Assembly (NCBI GenBank): GCA_947451525.1
Contig: CANFZM010000015.1
Location: forward strand, 1-64,000
Reading direction: 5' to 3'
Origin: Flavobacteriaceae bacterium
GTDB lineage: Bacteria > Bacteroidota > Bacteroidia > Flavobacteriales > Flavobacteriaceae
DNA: 64,000 nt
Shown piece after piece: positions 35,322 to 45,329 of this stretch. Below the pieces are notes generated by a model. It was not told the origin of the DNA. It was given only the letters and a program-made list of their open reading frames with translations, and made no database searches. The position numbers and the translations under genes were made by a program. The stretch's first letter is position 1; every line of letters starts with the position of its first letter.

Positions 35322-36275
35322 TTAGTCGATGTTAAACTTCCATTCTTTCTGTTGTTTTTCGCTCAAAAAAGTCCATGCTAAAATACGGCTAGTTTTTTGG
35401 CCTTGAGCCATCTCGATAGTTTTTATTTCTACAGCCCCAACTTTGTTTAAGGTTTTGTATAGACTTTTTAAATTGTCTTTTTTAGAAACAAGAGTAGTGA
35501 ACCAAAAACATTGCAATGGGTATTTTACACTTTCGTAAATCATTTGGGTGATAAATGCAAATTCGCCACCTTCACACCAAAGTTCAGAATTTTGTCCGCC
35601 AAAATTCAATATTGGATTTATAGTTCTTGTGTTTTCAAGATTGTTTAGTTTTCGTATTGTTGCTTTTGTTGCTTCATCTTGTGAGGCATGAAAAGGAGGA
35701 TTGCAAATTGTAAAAGCAAATTTATCTTCTGGAAGAATAATATTTTTGAAAATATATCTTGGTTCGGTTTGCAATTGTAGACTAATAGCATCTATTAATT
35801 TTGGATTTTCAGTTATGATTTTCTTGCAATTTTGAATTGCATTTTCATCAATATCCGTTCCAACAAAACTCCAATTGTAGGCAGAAAAACCAATAATTGG
35901 ATAAATACAATTGGCTCCAATTCCAATATCCAAGCCGATAATATTTTCTCCTTCAGGGATAGTTCCGTTATTGGAATCGCCTAATAAATCGGCTATATAA
36001 TGAATATAATCGGCCCTTCCTGGAATAGGTGGGCAAAGGTAATCTTTTGGAATATCCCAATAATTTATGTCATAATCGGAAATTAGTAACGCCTTATTGA
36101 GGGCTTTTACCGCATTGGGATTACTAAAATCTATAGATTCAATTTCGTGTTCGTTTGTAAAAACAAATGCTTCCAATTCGGGGGAACTGTCAATTAATTT
36201 TTTGAAATCGTAGGAAAATCGATTTATATTTCTTGGGTGTAAAGTAGTTTTTTCGACCGTAATTTTGTTCTTCAT
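35322..36275 (-). CDS. rlmF: 23S rRNA (adenine-1618-N6)-methyltransferase
   Basis: A 317-aa SAM-dependent methyltransferase that modifies A1618 of 23S rRNA. The opening L-H-P-R-N-I-N-R-F is the RlmF signature. G-L-D-I-G-I-G-A-N is the SAM-binding loop (about residue 113), and F-T-I-C-N-P-P-F (about 192) is the N6-adenine catalytic motif. The length fits the family. It has its own promoter and ends about 40 bp before the antitoxin gene. Confidence 0.93.
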   Translation of the reverse strand: MKNKITVEKTTLHPRNINRFSYDFKKLIDSSPELEAFVFTNEHEIESIDFSNPNAVKALNKALLISDYDINYWDIPKDYLCPPIPGRADYIHYIADLLGDSNNGTIPEGENIIGLDIGIGANCIYPIIGFSAYNWSFVGTDIDENAIQNCKKIITENPKLIDAISLQLQTEPRYIFKNIILPEDKFAFTICNPPFHASQDEATKATIRKLNNLENTRTINPILNFGGQNSELWCEGGEFAFITQMIYESVKYPLQCFWFTTLVSKKDNLKSLYKTLNKVGAVEIKTIEMAQGQKTSRILAWTFLSEKQQKEWKFNID

Positions 36276-36292
36276 TTTTTATTTCTCTGTAT

Positions 36293-36321
36293 CAAATATA
36301 AGAAAATTACTCTTAATGCAA
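36293..36321 (-). promoter_or_regulatory. rlmF promoter
   Basis: On the minus strand TTG (36321-36319), an 18-nt spacer and TATATTTG (36300-36293) match the Bacteroidota consensus. The leader before the ATG would be only about a dozen bases. Confidence 0.65.
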
Positions 36322-36326
36322 ATGTT

Positions 36327-36989
36327 TTAATCCAAACATTCCATTAATAATAAATCCCCTTCTTGATGTGTTATGGAAACGATACCATCTTTGGCGACAT
36401 GGTTACTGCTTCCGGTGCGGTATCCCATGGTTAATTCTTCATTTTGCAAGGGATAAAACAGGTTTTGGGTTGTAATTCCGGATACTTTTCCGATAGGAAT
36501 TAACGAAATCGGAGTATTAGCAGTATACCATTTTTCGAATTTATTTGGTAATAAAAATATTTTAGAATGGTCGTCTAGAATTACAATTTTTAGTTTATTT
36601 CGGTATCGAATAATATTGGTGATATTGGTGATGGTATGATCGGCTCTTTTGCCAGTTGCCCATACGATATTTACTGCCTTGTGTCCTTTTTCTATAAGAT
36701 AATCTAAGGCTTTTTCTAAGTCGGTTTTGTCTTGGTTTGGGGTATGAACAATCTCTAAAGGATACTGTTTTTCTTTGTAAATTTCCGGATTAAAATCGCC
36801 ATCAAAATCTCCTAAAAGCACATCTACTTTGATGTCTAATTGTAAAACACGTTCTATTGCACTATCTAAAACTACCACAATTGGCGACCATTCTAGTAAT
36901 TGCCCTAGCAACTCAAAACTACATGATGCCCCATTAGCAATGATTAGTGCAGGTTCTTGATCGTCGCGAACTATATGGTGTGAGGACAT
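36327..36989 (-). CDS. Thiamine pyrophosphokinase
   Basis: A 220-aa enzyme that transfers pyrophosphate from ATP to thiamine. The catalytic domain shows L-L-G-D-F-D-G-D-F (about residue 59) and the N-Q-D-K-T-D-L-E-K-A-L loop (about 84), both part of the metal and diphosphate site. G-K-R-A-D-H-T (about 113) contributes to nucleotide binding. The C-terminal B1-binding domain ends with S-N-H-V-A-K-D-G. No thiamine biosynthesis genes or TPP riboswitch are near. A heptad array begins right upstream of the ATG. Confidence 0.92.
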   Translation of the reverse strand: MSSHHIVRDDQEPALIIANGASCSFELLGQLLEWSPIVVVLDSAIERVLQLDIKVDVLLGDFDGDFNPEIYKEKQYPLEIVHTPNQDKTDLEKALDYLIEKGHKAVNIVWATGKRADHTITNITNIIRYRNKLKIVILDDHSKIFLLPNKFEKWYTANTPISLIPIGKVSGITTQNLFYPLQNEELTMGYRTGSSNHVAKDGIVSITHQEGDLLLMECLD

Positions 36990-36991
36990 TT

Positions 36992-37129
36992 TAGGTTGTA
37001 GGTTGTAGGTTGTAGGTTGTGGGTTGTGGGTTGTGGGTTGTGGGTTCTGAATTTATTTTAATCATCAAAAGTAGTGATTATTTCATTTGTTATTCATTCC
37101 TTTTTTATAACCTACAACCTACAACCTAC
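36992..37129 (-). repeat. Heptad array with inverted partner (TAGGTTG units)
   Basis: Eight heptads fill 36992-37047: four TAGGTTG, three TGGGTTG and one TGGGTTC. Three inverted copies (AACCTAC) lie at 37109-37129. The arms can pair over about 20 bp around a 60-nt loop. The element sits between the thiamine pyrophosphokinase start and the DUF4249 gene stop, all on the minus strand. Confidence 0.9.
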
Positions 37130-37140
37130 AAACTTCATTT

Positions 37141-37953
37141 TTAATTAACTGTATAATTCCTTGTGTCTATTTCCGATAAATGGAAATAACCTAAAGGATA
37201 ATCGTTTTCATTAGTTTGATTTATAATGTTGCCACGAAGGGTTGCAGGAGGAGTAGAGAAGGGGCTTCCGCCACCACTTCCTGCTATGTTGAGTAATTTT
37301 TCCATATAATTATAATAACGTAAAGAAATTCCTTCTAAACTGAAAATCAATTGATCACCTGTTTTTAAATCTTTATCCGAATAAAAGCCAAACATTTGAT
37401 TTCCTTGGAAAAATTCATCTTTTTGTGCTCGGTATTCTGGAGCAACTACGGCTGGATTTTTAATTCCAATTAAATAATTATTTATTTCGGCACCATTATC
37501 TTGAAAAAAGAATTTCACCTGAATTACATCACCTCCAAATCCTTGAACGGTGGTTTGTTCTATAGTATCTATTGTTGGTGTAGCCAAAAGTTTTTCGGTA
37601 GAAGAATAGTTTTGCCCAGCATATTGGATGTTTAAAGTATAACTTTCATTGATAACCGGATTGAAATTAGTACAAATATATTCACCAGTATTTGGAGTTT
37701 CTGTAAATGTGAAAATCGTATTGGTACTATTAGTAACTAGTACCGTTGCACCTGAAACTACTGGAATTACTGAACTATAAAAATCGGTGGTTGTGGTAAG
37801 TTTGATTTTTTGGGTACTTCCAGAAGTGCCTTTTTGCCATAAAATGTTGGCATCAATTACCAGTTTTGGGTTGGCAGTATCCAAAGGAATATCCACTTTA
37901 GTTTCACAACTTGCAAATAATACGATTGTTAATAGGTAGATTATATTTTTCAT
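37141..37953 (-). CDS. DUF4249 lipoprotein, TonB-receptor partner
   Basis: A 270-aa exported lipoprotein with lipobox F-A-S-C near residue 16. The family normally follows a CarboxypepD-reg TonB receptor and shows the L-V-I-D-A-N-I and N-E-S-Y-T-L-N-I-Q blocks of its immunoglobulin-like fold. It probably sits on the outer membrane next to the receptor and shapes or gates uptake. It is 4 bp after the receptor gene in the same transcript. The nutrient is unknown. Confidence 0.85.
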   Translation of the reverse strand: MKNIIYLLTIVLFASCETKVDIPLDTANPKLVIDANILWQKGTSGSTQKIKLTTTTDFYSSVIPVVSGATVLVTNSTNTIFTFTETPNTGEYICTNFNPVINESYTLNIQYAGQNYSSTEKLLATPTIDTIEQTTVQGFGGDVIQVKFFFQDNGAEINNYLIGIKNPAVVAPEYRAQKDEFFQGNQMFGFYSDKDLKTGDQLIFSLEGISLRYYNYMEKLLNIAGSGGGSPFSTPPATLRGNIINQTNENDYPLGYFHLSEIDTRNYTVN

Positions 37954-37957
37954 ATTT

Positions 37958-40330
37958 TTAGAATTTAAAGTTATAAGAAACTGCTGGCACCATTCCGAAA
38001 ATGGATAATTTTATTGCTTCGTTTTGCCCTGAATCTTGATTTTGTCGGAAACTAATAGATGCCGCATTTTTTCTAGCATAAAGGTTATAGATACTAAAAA
38101 CCCATTCGCCTTTCCATTTTTTTGCTTCGTTGTGCTTTGGAGTTAAGGTAGCCGAAATATCCAAGTGGTGGTACAACGGAAGGTTGTTTTCGTTACGCAA
38201 TCCATAACTCGGCACGGTAATTTCCTGGTAAGTATATTGTCCGTTCGGGTAGGTTACTGGTTGGCCTGTTTGTAAGGTGAAATTGGCTCCAAAATTCCAT
38301 TTTTTATTGTATTTATAGGAACTTGTAATGGCTAAATTGTGGGTTTTATCGTAAGCTGATCGGTACCAATTGCCGTTGTTAATTCCGGTTTCAGTAGCCG
38401 TTCTTCCTGGTGTTCTTTGTTCGGATCGCGAAAGGGTATAGGCAATCCAGCCACTTAATTTTCCGGTGTTTTTTCGCAGCATGAATTCCAATCCATACGA
38501 ACGCATTTCTCCATTTAGAACTACTTGTTCGATGGCTTCATTTGCAATTAAATTTGCACCATCAATATAATCCATACGGTTTTTAATTTTCTTGTAATAA
38601 CTTTCTACTTCAAGCGAATAGGTATCGTCTTTAAAATTAGTGAAATAGCCAACAGCAAATTGATCGGCAATTTGGGGTTTGATATAACTATCACTTGGTG
38701 TCCAAACATCGAGTGGCGTTGGCGAAGCAGTATTAGAAACCAATTGTAAATACTGTACCATTCTGTTATAACTTGCTTTCACGGATTTATTTTCTGCTAA
38801 TTCATAGGCTACCGAAAAGCGTGGTTCAAAATTATTGAAGTTGGCCATCGATTTGTTTCTACCGTAGAATTCGGTTCCGATAGGCGTTGCTTTTTCGTAA
38901 ATTTTCAAATCCGAATCATAGGTTACCGCTTGGTTATTGGCATAAAGGTTTTTTGTAGAACTTCCTAATCTGGAAAACATACTGTATCTAAAACCATATT
39001 CTACATTGATTTTATCGGTTACTTTTTGTTCGGCATCCACATAAATTGAAGGTTCAAACGCATATTTTTTTTCTATTTGTTTGAAATTAATACCAGAATT
39101 AGAATTCGATGGGTTTATCGTTCCCGGATTGAAATCGTAATAAATAGCATTAGCACCATAATTCAACTTGATTTTATTGGATAAATAATATTTGAAATCG
39201 TATTTCAAATTATAATTTTTTATTCCAGAATCCCAGTTGAATCCTACAAAATCCAAATTTAAACCATAGTAATAGTCACTATAAATCATCGATAAATTAG
39301 AAAATAACTTATCGGTATATAAATGATTCCAACGCAAGTTTAGAGTAGAATTTCCGTACGTATTGGTGAAACTTTGGTTTAATGAAAAGACATCTCTTCC
39401 AAAATATCCCGAAAGGAACAAACTATTGCTTTTATTAAATTTGTAATTTAATTTGGTGTTCAAATCATAAAAATAAGCCGAGTTTTTATTGTTGGATAAT
39501 TTCAAAAATAAATGCGCATAGGATGCTCTACCGCCAATAAGAAACGAACCTTTATCTTTCACGATAGGGCCTTCCGCAAGTAATCGGCTTGAAATTAATC
39601 CTATACCTCCGTTCATGTGAAAACTGTTGCTGTTACCGTCTTTTTGATAAATATCCAAAACCGAGGAGGCTCTTCCTCCAAATCGAGCAGGAATTCCACC
39701 TTTATAAAGTTTTAAATCCTTAATTGCATCCGGATTGAAGACCGAAAAGAATCCGAATAAATGGGATGAATTAAAAATAGTAGCCTCATCTAACAAAATT
39801 AAATTTTGATCGGCGCCACCACCACGAACATTAAACCCCGATTGTCCTTCGCCTGCATTAGTAACTCCTGGCAAAAACAAAATAGATTTTATAATGTCTA
39901 CTTCACCAAGAACTACGGGCATTTGCTTGATGGCAGAAATAGATAATTTATTAACGCTCATTTCGGGTTTGCGAGTGTTGGTTTTGTTTTTTTCGGAGAA
40001 TACTACTTCGTCTAAAACCTGACCAACTTCTTTCAAACTATAATTTTTACGGAGGTTTTGAGTGAGGGCTATTTTTTCTGTTATGGTTTCATAACTAACA
40101 TAACGGATGTTTATTTCGTAATCTCCTTTTGGTAACGTGAGCGAATAAAAACCATATTCATTGGTTGTAGTAAACGCTTTGGTTCCTTTAATGGCAATGC
40201 TTACACCAATTAGGGTTTCGTTATTTTTCTTGTCGGAAATGGTGCCGCTTAAGGTAAATTTCTCTTGAGAAAAACCGCTGCTAAAGGCAAATAAAAAAAG
40301 CAGAAGTAAAACTATGTTTTTTAAACGCAT
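37958..40330 (-). CDS. TonB-dependent outer-membrane receptor
   Basis: A 790-aa receptor with a signal peptide ending near FSSGFSQ. A carboxypeptidase-regulatory-like beta domain spans residues 25-110 (F-T-L-S-G-T-I-S-D). The plug spans about 115-225, including G-F-N-V-R-G-G-G-A-D-Q-N and L-L-D-E-A-T-I-F-N-S-S-H-L. The C-terminal half is a 22-strand barrel. It imports a ligand using TonB and the proton gradient. The DUF4249 partner follows directly. No enzyme gene nearby identifies the ligand. Confidence 0.92.
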   Translation of the reverse strand: MRLKNIVLLLLFLFAFSSGFSQEKFTLSGTISDKKNNETLIGVSIAIKGTKAFTTTNEYGFYSLTLPKGDYEINIRYVSYETITEKIALTQNLRKNYSLKEVGQVLDEVVFSEKNKTNTRKPEMSVNKLSISAIKQMPVVLGEVDIIKSILFLPGVTNAGEGQSGFNVRGGGADQNLILLDEATIFNSSHLFGFFSVFNPDAIKDLKLYKGGIPARFGGRASSVLDIYQKDGNSNSFHMNGGIGLISSRLLAEGPIVKDKGSFLIGGRASYAHLFLKLSNNKNSAYFYDLNTKLNYKFNKSNSLFLSGYFGRDVFSLNQSFTNTYGNSTLNLRWNHLYTDKLFSNLSMIYSDYYYGLNLDFVGFNWDSGIKNYNLKYDFKYYLSNKIKLNYGANAIYYDFNPGTINPSNSNSGINFKQIEKKYAFEPSIYVDAEQKVTDKINVEYGFRYSMFSRLGSSTKNLYANNQAVTYDSDLKIYEKATPIGTEFYGRNKSMANFNNFEPRFSVAYELAENKSVKASYNRMVQYLQLVSNTASPTPLDVWTPSDSYIKPQIADQFAVGYFTNFKDDTYSLEVESYYKKIKNRMDYIDGANLIANEAIEQVVLNGEMRSYGLEFMLRKNTGKLSGWIAYTLSRSEQRTPGRTATETGINNGNWYRSAYDKTHNLAITSSYKYNKKWNFGANFTLQTGQPVTYPNGQYTYQEITVPSYGLRNENNLPLYHHLDISATLTPKHNEAKKWKGEWVFSIYNLYARKNAASISFRQNQDSGQNEAIKLSIFGMVPAVSYNFKF

Positions 40331-40455
40331 GGTATTTAATTTAGTTTTGCAAATTTGATGAAATTATATAATTTTTGTTGCTTTGAAAATGTTAATGTAT
40401 GGTTAATAATTAAGAGGTTGTAATTAATTTTTAGATACTTTTACAATCTGTTTTT

Positions 40456-41175
40456 ATGATAATGAAGATTTACTTTTTACTACTTTTTTTATTCTATTTT
40501 TCTTTTAATGTTCAAGCACAATTTGAAGCATCTAAAAGGAAGTTAAACATTAGTGCAATTCCAAAAAAAGCGCCAAAACAGAAAGCCTCGGTGCCAGAAA
40601 AATTACCTAAATCTATTTTCTCTGAATTTAAGTTTGATTATCAGGTTTTAAAAAAACCAGAAGATCCTTTTTTGAAAGCTCTACCTAAGATGCCCAAAGT
40701 AGGAGAGGTTCAAAACCCAAAATCGTATGCTTTAAAAAATCCTGCCGAAGATTATACCGAAAAGTTTAATCAACAATTGAAAGAAGATGGTATTAGCCCC
40801 GAGTTGTTTAATAGAGATATGAATTTAGGGCAATTTGTAGTTTATACGCCTAAAGTAAATTTAGATTCTCGAGATTATGGTGCTATTGATGGCGATATTG
40901 TTCGGGTTTGGGTAAATGGTAAGATGGTTACAAATCATATTTATTTGGATGCAAAATTCCAAGAAATTGTTTTAGAATTAAATAAAGGAGTGAATGTTAT
41001 AGAAATTGAAGCTCTTAATTATGGTGAATTATCGCCAAATACAGGTCAGTTTACTTTTTATGATGAAAATAAAGAGTTTGTTACAAATCAATATTGGAAT
41101 TTAGGAATTGGTTACAAAGCCAGGATATTAATAGAATACAAAGATAGAATTTTAAAAAAGGCAGATGAAAAATAA
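40456..41175 (+). CDS. Secreted protein of unknown function
   Basis: A 239-aa protein with a signal peptide ending near NVQAQ. Residues 25-60 are lysine/proline-rich and probably flexible. The C-terminal 110 residues look like an all-beta domain (D-G-D-I-V-R-V-W-V-N-G-K, N-H-I-Y-L-D, G-V-N-V-I-E-I-E-A) of the type seen in carbohydrate-binding or lectin-like jelly rolls. No known family is claimed. It diverges from the TonB receptor gene and converges on the OmpA-family gene. Confidence 0.55.
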   Translation: MIMKIYFLLLFLFYFSFNVQAQFEASKRKLNISAIPKKAPKQKASVPEKLPKSIFSEFKFDYQVLKKPEDPFLKALPKMPKVGEVQNPKSYALKNPAEDYTEKFNQQLKEDGISPELFNRDMNLGQFVVYTPKVNLDSRDYGAIDGDIVRVWVNGKMVTNHIYLDAKFQEIVLELNKGVNVIEIEALNYGELSPNTGQFTFYDENKEFVTNQYWNLGIGYKARILIEYKDRILKKADEK

Positions 41176-41193
41176 AGATTCATTATTTTTTAA

Positions 41194-43383
41194 TTAAAAT
41201 TCATTTTCTAATTGTTTTCTATTATTAATTTTTTCAACAACAAATAGTTGTTTTTCAGATTTAATATTTTCTAATTTCTTGAATTTTTTAGCCGAAAATA
41301 AGTAGGATTCCCCATCTTCATCAAAAACAAGTAATGAGTTTTTAGAACTAGAATCATAAGCAAATCTGGAAGGATTGTAATCTGTTCGGTTACTGTCATA
41401 TCTAATTATTCCGTTTACTTTTTCATCCATTAAATAAATGAAATTAGGAAGTATTTTTTTGCCTTTTTCATCTACGTACTCGGCTATGATTTCTACTGGA
41501 TTTTGCAATCTTTGAATTTGGTCGCAATTATAAATTCCTAAACTATTTATTTTAAAAGATTGAATTAAATCAATGGTTTTTTCATCATTTAATTGTGCTT
41601 GGCGTTGCATTTCCATATATTTTAGCCTTTCTTTTTCGGCTGCAAGTTCAAGTTCCAAACATTTTTTAATATCACTAGTTTGAGGTATATTTGTGTAACG
41701 ATTTAGCATCAGTTCTCTGTTAGCATCAAAATAATTCAACCACTTGTCATTATCCATAATTACTTCATTACTTGGCATAATTGCTCTGCTGTATTGGATA
41801 AAACATTCTATAGAATCTTTAATGCTTTGGTTTATTTTATCATTGTCTTTCCCTAATCTATAATTGTTTAGTATTCTATTATTTTTTTCTAAATTGAATT
41901 TTTGAGATTGTAAATTTTTGCAAATAGAATCGTTTTTAGTAACTTCAATTGAATTTTTATTCATAGTTAAAAGTAAATCAGAAACGTAGGCTTCTCTTTT
42001 TCTTTTTCGAATTCTTTTTTTAGTTTCTATAGACACATTAGTGATGTAATTGTTAGAAATAGAGTCTTTTAAAGTAATTAAATAATCCTCTTTTTTTGAT
42101 TTTTCAATTAGACAAATAGACCAGTTTTTAGAAAGAATAGACTTATTGAAATTTTTATTGGAGCATTTCCATTTTGCTTTTAAGTAAGTTTCGGTTAGTG
42201 GATTGGGGTTGTTTAATTCTTTTATTTCAAATAATATATCCGTTCCTTTTTCTTCTATTGCAATCAATTGATAACTTATTTTGTTGTTATCCATTTTTTT
42301 GGCAATAATTTTTAATCGATTGGCATTGGAGGCAATTTTTACTTTATTATTTTGAATTGTTTGTTGTATTTTCTGAAAATTAGAAGGGTCAGTAAAATTG
42401 GCTTGGCTGAATAATGAAATTTCTCTTTTAGCATATTCCATTCCAACTTTATTAATGTAATGCAATGCTTGGCAGAAATTTAATGGGCATTTTGCTTCGT
42501 CTTCTTCTAGATAACCACACGTTAACATTCCGTTTAAACGTAATCCGTTGTTGTTAGTAATAGTTGTTAGTTGTTTCCAGTTGTTAGAAATAGTGTCCAA
42601 ACAATAAAAATTAAGATTAGGAATATTCCCAACTAAATTAAAATCAACTTGAATGTTTTTGTCTTTTTTTAAGAATACTTCTTCTCCGTTTTTAAAGGCT
42701 GTTATTTTGAACATTCCTCCCGAATTAAAAAAACATTTTCGCCCATGATCGTCAATATTCATTGGTATTCCAGATAAAATAAAGTCTATTGGTTTTCTGA
42801 ATTCGATGTATTTTATTTGAATTTCACCACCAACATCTTTTCCGTTTTTGTCTATAAAACTGTTTTCAGGAACTGTAATTTTCGTTCCCGATTTGTAGGT
42901 GAATGATTTCTCTTTTTGATTGTTAAAATTATAAACGGTAGGTTTTTCTCTGAATTTAGTAATAGTCAAAACTTCATTAAAATTAAGCAAAATTCGAACA
43001 TTTACCCTTCTGTTTTTTAATTTCCCTTCCTCGGTAGTATTATCTGCAATTGGATTTTTAAAACTATTTCCGTTAGAAATTATATTTTTTTTAGAGAATC
43101 CTTTTTTTACAAAATAATCGGTTATGGATTTTGCTCTATTTTCCGAAAGGATTTTATTGAATTCTAAAGTTCCAGTGTTGTCTGTATATCCTGTAATTTC
43201 TATTTTGCAAGATTTATAAAATTGCTTCTTTAAGGGTATAATTTCATTATCCAACAACAATTCATTTTCTTTGGAAATTCCGTAGGAATTAGTTTCAAAA
43301 TTAAGTTGGAATTCTTTTGGAGTTTGAGCATTTACAATAGAAGTGAAACACACAAAACTAAGAATAAAATATATTTTTTTCAT
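41194..43383 (-). CDS. OmpA-family protein with N-terminal peptidoglycan-binding domain
   Basis: A 729-aa exported protein with a signal peptide ending near SIVNAQ. The OmpA-like domain is at the N-terminus (about residues 22-130: I-E-I-T-G-Y-T-D-N-T-G, then L-S-E-N-R-A-K-S-I, then N-R-R-V-N-V-R-I), not in its usual C-terminal place. The following 600 residues show a beta-rich region with cysteines and a helical stretch but no recognised family. It probably ties an envelope structure to peptidoglycan. Confidence 0.75.
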   Translation of the reverse strand: MKKIYFILSFVCFTSIVNAQTPKEFQLNFETNSYGISKENELLLDNEIIPLKKQFYKSCKIEITGYTDNTGTLEFNKILSENRAKSITDYFVKKGFSKKNIISNGNSFKNPIADNTTEEGKLKNRRVNVRILLNFNEVLTITKFREKPTVYNFNNQKEKSFTYKSGTKITVPENSFIDKNGKDVGGEIQIKYIEFRKPIDFILSGIPMNIDDHGRKCFFNSGGMFKITAFKNGEEVFLKKDKNIQVDFNLVGNIPNLNFYCLDTISNNWKQLTTITNNNGLRLNGMLTCGYLEEDEAKCPLNFCQALHYINKVGMEYAKREISLFSQANFTDPSNFQKIQQTIQNNKVKIASNANRLKIIAKKMDNNKISYQLIAIEEKGTDILFEIKELNNPNPLTETYLKAKWKCSNKNFNKSILSKNWSICLIEKSKKEDYLITLKDSISNNYITNVSIETKKRIRKRKREAYVSDLLLTMNKNSIEVTKNDSICKNLQSQKFNLEKNNRILNNYRLGKDNDKINQSIKDSIECFIQYSRAIMPSNEVIMDNDKWLNYFDANRELMLNRYTNIPQTSDIKKCLELELAAEKERLKYMEMQRQAQLNDEKTIDLIQSFKINSLGIYNCDQIQRLQNPVEIIAEYVDEKGKKILPNFIYLMDEKVNGIIRYDSNRTDYNPSRFAYDSSSKNSLLVFDEDGESYLFSAKKFKKLENIKSEKQLFVVEKINNRKQLENEF

Positions 43384-43476
43384 GATAAATCTTTTTGGTT
43401 ATTGTCTTAAAAATGCATTTACATTGATGTACTATAAATAAGAGTACTTAAATTGTAAAAAGGTTGGAAAGTAGCG

Positions 43477-43514
43477 AAAAAAAAATAGTCTAGAAATTAA
43501 TCTAGACTATTTTA
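43477..43514 (-). terminator. Terminator after icd
   Basis: AATAGTCTAGA pairs perfectly with TCTAGACTATT around a six-base loop. On the minus strand a run of nine T follows the stem. It lies 20 bp past the icd stop codon. Confidence 0.88.
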
Positions 43515-43533
43515 TATAAAGTTAGAAGGAAAT

Positions 43534-44757
43534 TTATCCCAATTTCACATCTAAATTTTCTTTAATTGCTGCTAAGAAACCTTCGGTAGTTAAGTAATCT
43601 GCAGAAGTTAATCCTTCTGGTTTTACTAACATTGCTAAGTCTTTAGTCATTTTACCGCTTTCTACAGTTTCAACACAAACTTGCTCAAGTTTCAAACAAA
43701 AATCAATTAAATCTTGATTTCCGTCTAATTTACCACGGTGCTCCAAACCTCTAGTCCAAGCAAAAATAGATGCAATTGGGTTAGTAGAAGTTGCTTTACC
43801 TTGTTGGTGTTGTCTGAAGTGACGAGTTACTGTTCCGTGAGCCGCTTCTGCTTCAACCGTTTTTCCGTCAGGAGTAACCAAAACAGATGTCATTAATCCT
43901 AAAGAACCAAATCCTTGTGCTACAGTATCCGATTGCACATCACCATCGTAGTTTTTACAAGCCCAAACAAATCCACCATTCCATTTCATGCAAGAAGCAA
44001 CCATATCGTCAATAAGTCTGTGCTCATAAACCATTCCGTTAGCTTCAAAATCTGCTCTGTAAGTTGATTGGTAAACTTCTTCAAAAATATCTTTGAAACG
44101 TCCGTCGTATGCTTTTAAGATAGTATTTTTAGTAGAAAGGTATAATGGCCATTTTTTAGTTAATGCCATTTGAAAAGAAGAATGTGCAAATCCGTAGATG
44201 CTTTCGTCGGTATTGTACATTGCCATTGCAACTCCATCTCCTTCAAAATCAAAAACTTCCCAAGATTGCGTTTCTCCAGTTTCCGAAACAAAACTCATGG
44301 TTAGTTTTCCTTTTCCTTTGATAACTGTATCTGTTGCTTTGTATTGATCCCCAAAAGCGTGACGACCGATAACGATTGGTTTAGTCCAACCTTGCACGTA
44401 ACGAGGTACGTTGCTCATGATAATTGGTTCTCTAAAAACAGTTCCACCTACAATATTACGGATAGTTCCGTTTGGAGATTTCCACATTTTAGATAAGTTG
44501 AATTCTTTAACACGCTCCTCATCTGGAGTGATGGTTGCGCATTTAATTCCTACATTGTATTTTTTTATTGCCTCAGCAGAGTCAATCGTGATTTGGTCTT
44601 TAGTAGCTTCTCGGCTTTCAATTCCTAAATCGTAGTATTTAATATCTAAATCAAGATACGGAAGAATTAATTGTTCTTTGATAAAGCTCCAAATAATTCT
44701 AGTCATTTCATCGCCATCCAATTCTACAACTGGATTAGCTACTTTAATTTTTGCCAT
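43534..44757 (-). CDS. icd: NADP-dependent isocitrate dehydrogenase (eukaryotic-type)
   Basis: A 407-aa enzyme oxidising isocitrate to 2-oxoglutarate in the TCA cycle. It is the short homodimeric form related to eukaryotic enzymes: it begins with [14 protein letters not shown], has S-P-N-G-T-I-R-N (about residue 94, substrate Ser and Arg), D-D-M-V-A and D-V-Q-S-D metal sites (about 250-275) and A-A-H-G-T-V-T-R-H (about 308). The minus-strand -7 element is TATATTTG (44809-44802). It is transcribed alone. Confidence 0.96.
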   Translation of the reverse strand: MAKIKVANPVVELDGDEMTRIIWSFIKEQLILPYLDLDIKYYDLGIESREATKDQITIDSAEAIKKYNVGIKCATITPDEERVKEFNLSKMWKSPNGTIRNIVGGTVFREPIIMSNVPRYVQGWTKPIVIGRHAFGDQYKATDTVIKGKGKLTMSFVSETGETQSWEVFDFEGDGVAMAMYNTDESIYGFAHSSFQMALTKKWPLYLSTKNTILKAYDGRFKDIFEEVYQSTYRADFEANGMVYEHRLIDDMVASCMKWNGGFVWACKNYDGDVQSDTVAQGFGSLGLMTSVLVTPDGKTVEAEAAHGTVTRHFRQHQQGKATSTNPIASIFAWTRGLEHRGKLDGNQDLIDFCLKLEQVCVETVESGKMTKDLAMLVKPEGLTSADYLTTEGFLAAIKENLDVKLG

Positions 44758-44925
44758 TTTTATAAGGTTTATTGTTTGTTTATTGTGAATTTTTCAGCTA
44801 ACAAATATAATAATAAGATACCAATTTCATTACAGTTGCTTCACGAAAACGATTGAATTATGAATTTGATATTTAAAAGCATCTTAATTATGAATTTGAT
44901 AATTAAGAGGTGGGTTTTTTATGCA

Positions 44926-44957
44926 TAAAAAAAGTCTCAAATAAATTGAGACTTCTT
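44926..44957 (-). terminator. Terminator after rplS
   Basis: AAGTCTCAA (44932-44940) pairs with TTGAGACTT (44946-44954) around a five-base loop. On the minus strand seven T follow. It lies 25 bp past the rplS stop. Confidence 0.85.
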
Positions 44958-44978
44958 TTATGATTAGAGAATTTAGAA

Positions 44979-45329
44979 TTATCTTCTTCTTTCTTTAATT
45001 TTTGCTTTTTTACCAGTAAGTTCTCTAAAGTAGTAGATACGAGCTCTACGAACTTTACCTCTTTGGTTCACTTCCACTTTTTGTAAAGCTGGCATGTTAA
45101 CTGGGAAGATACGCTCTACTCCAACTGCACCAGACATTTTACGAATTGTAAAAGTTTCAGTCATTCCTGAACCTTTTCTTTGAATAACAACTCCTTTAAA
45201 AAACTGAGTTCTTGTTTTTTCACCCTCTTTAATTTCGTAGAAAACTGTGATAGTATCACCAGCTCCAAACGCAGGGAAATCTTTTTTTGTTGATAATTCG
45301 TTATTAACGAAATCTACTAAATTTGCCAT
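44979..45329 (-). CDS. rplS: Large-subunit ribosomal protein L19
   Basis: A 116-aa ribosomal protein at the interface of the subunits. F-G-A-G-D-T-I-T-V-F-Y-E-I, then R-T-Q-F-F-K-G-V-V-I, then F-T-I-R-K-M-S-G-A-V-G-V-E-R, and the basic C-terminus with R-R-A-R-I-Y-Y-F-R-E-L-T-G-K-K are all canonical. It lies downstream of trmD on the same strand but after a separate promoter and leader, so it can be expressed independently. Confidence 0.98.
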   Translation of the reverse strand: MANLVDFVNNELSTKKDFPAFGAGDTITVFYEIKEGEKTRTQFFKGVVIQRKGSGMTETFTIRKMSGAVGVERIFPVNMPALQKVEVNQRGKVRRARIYYFRELTGKKAKIKERRR

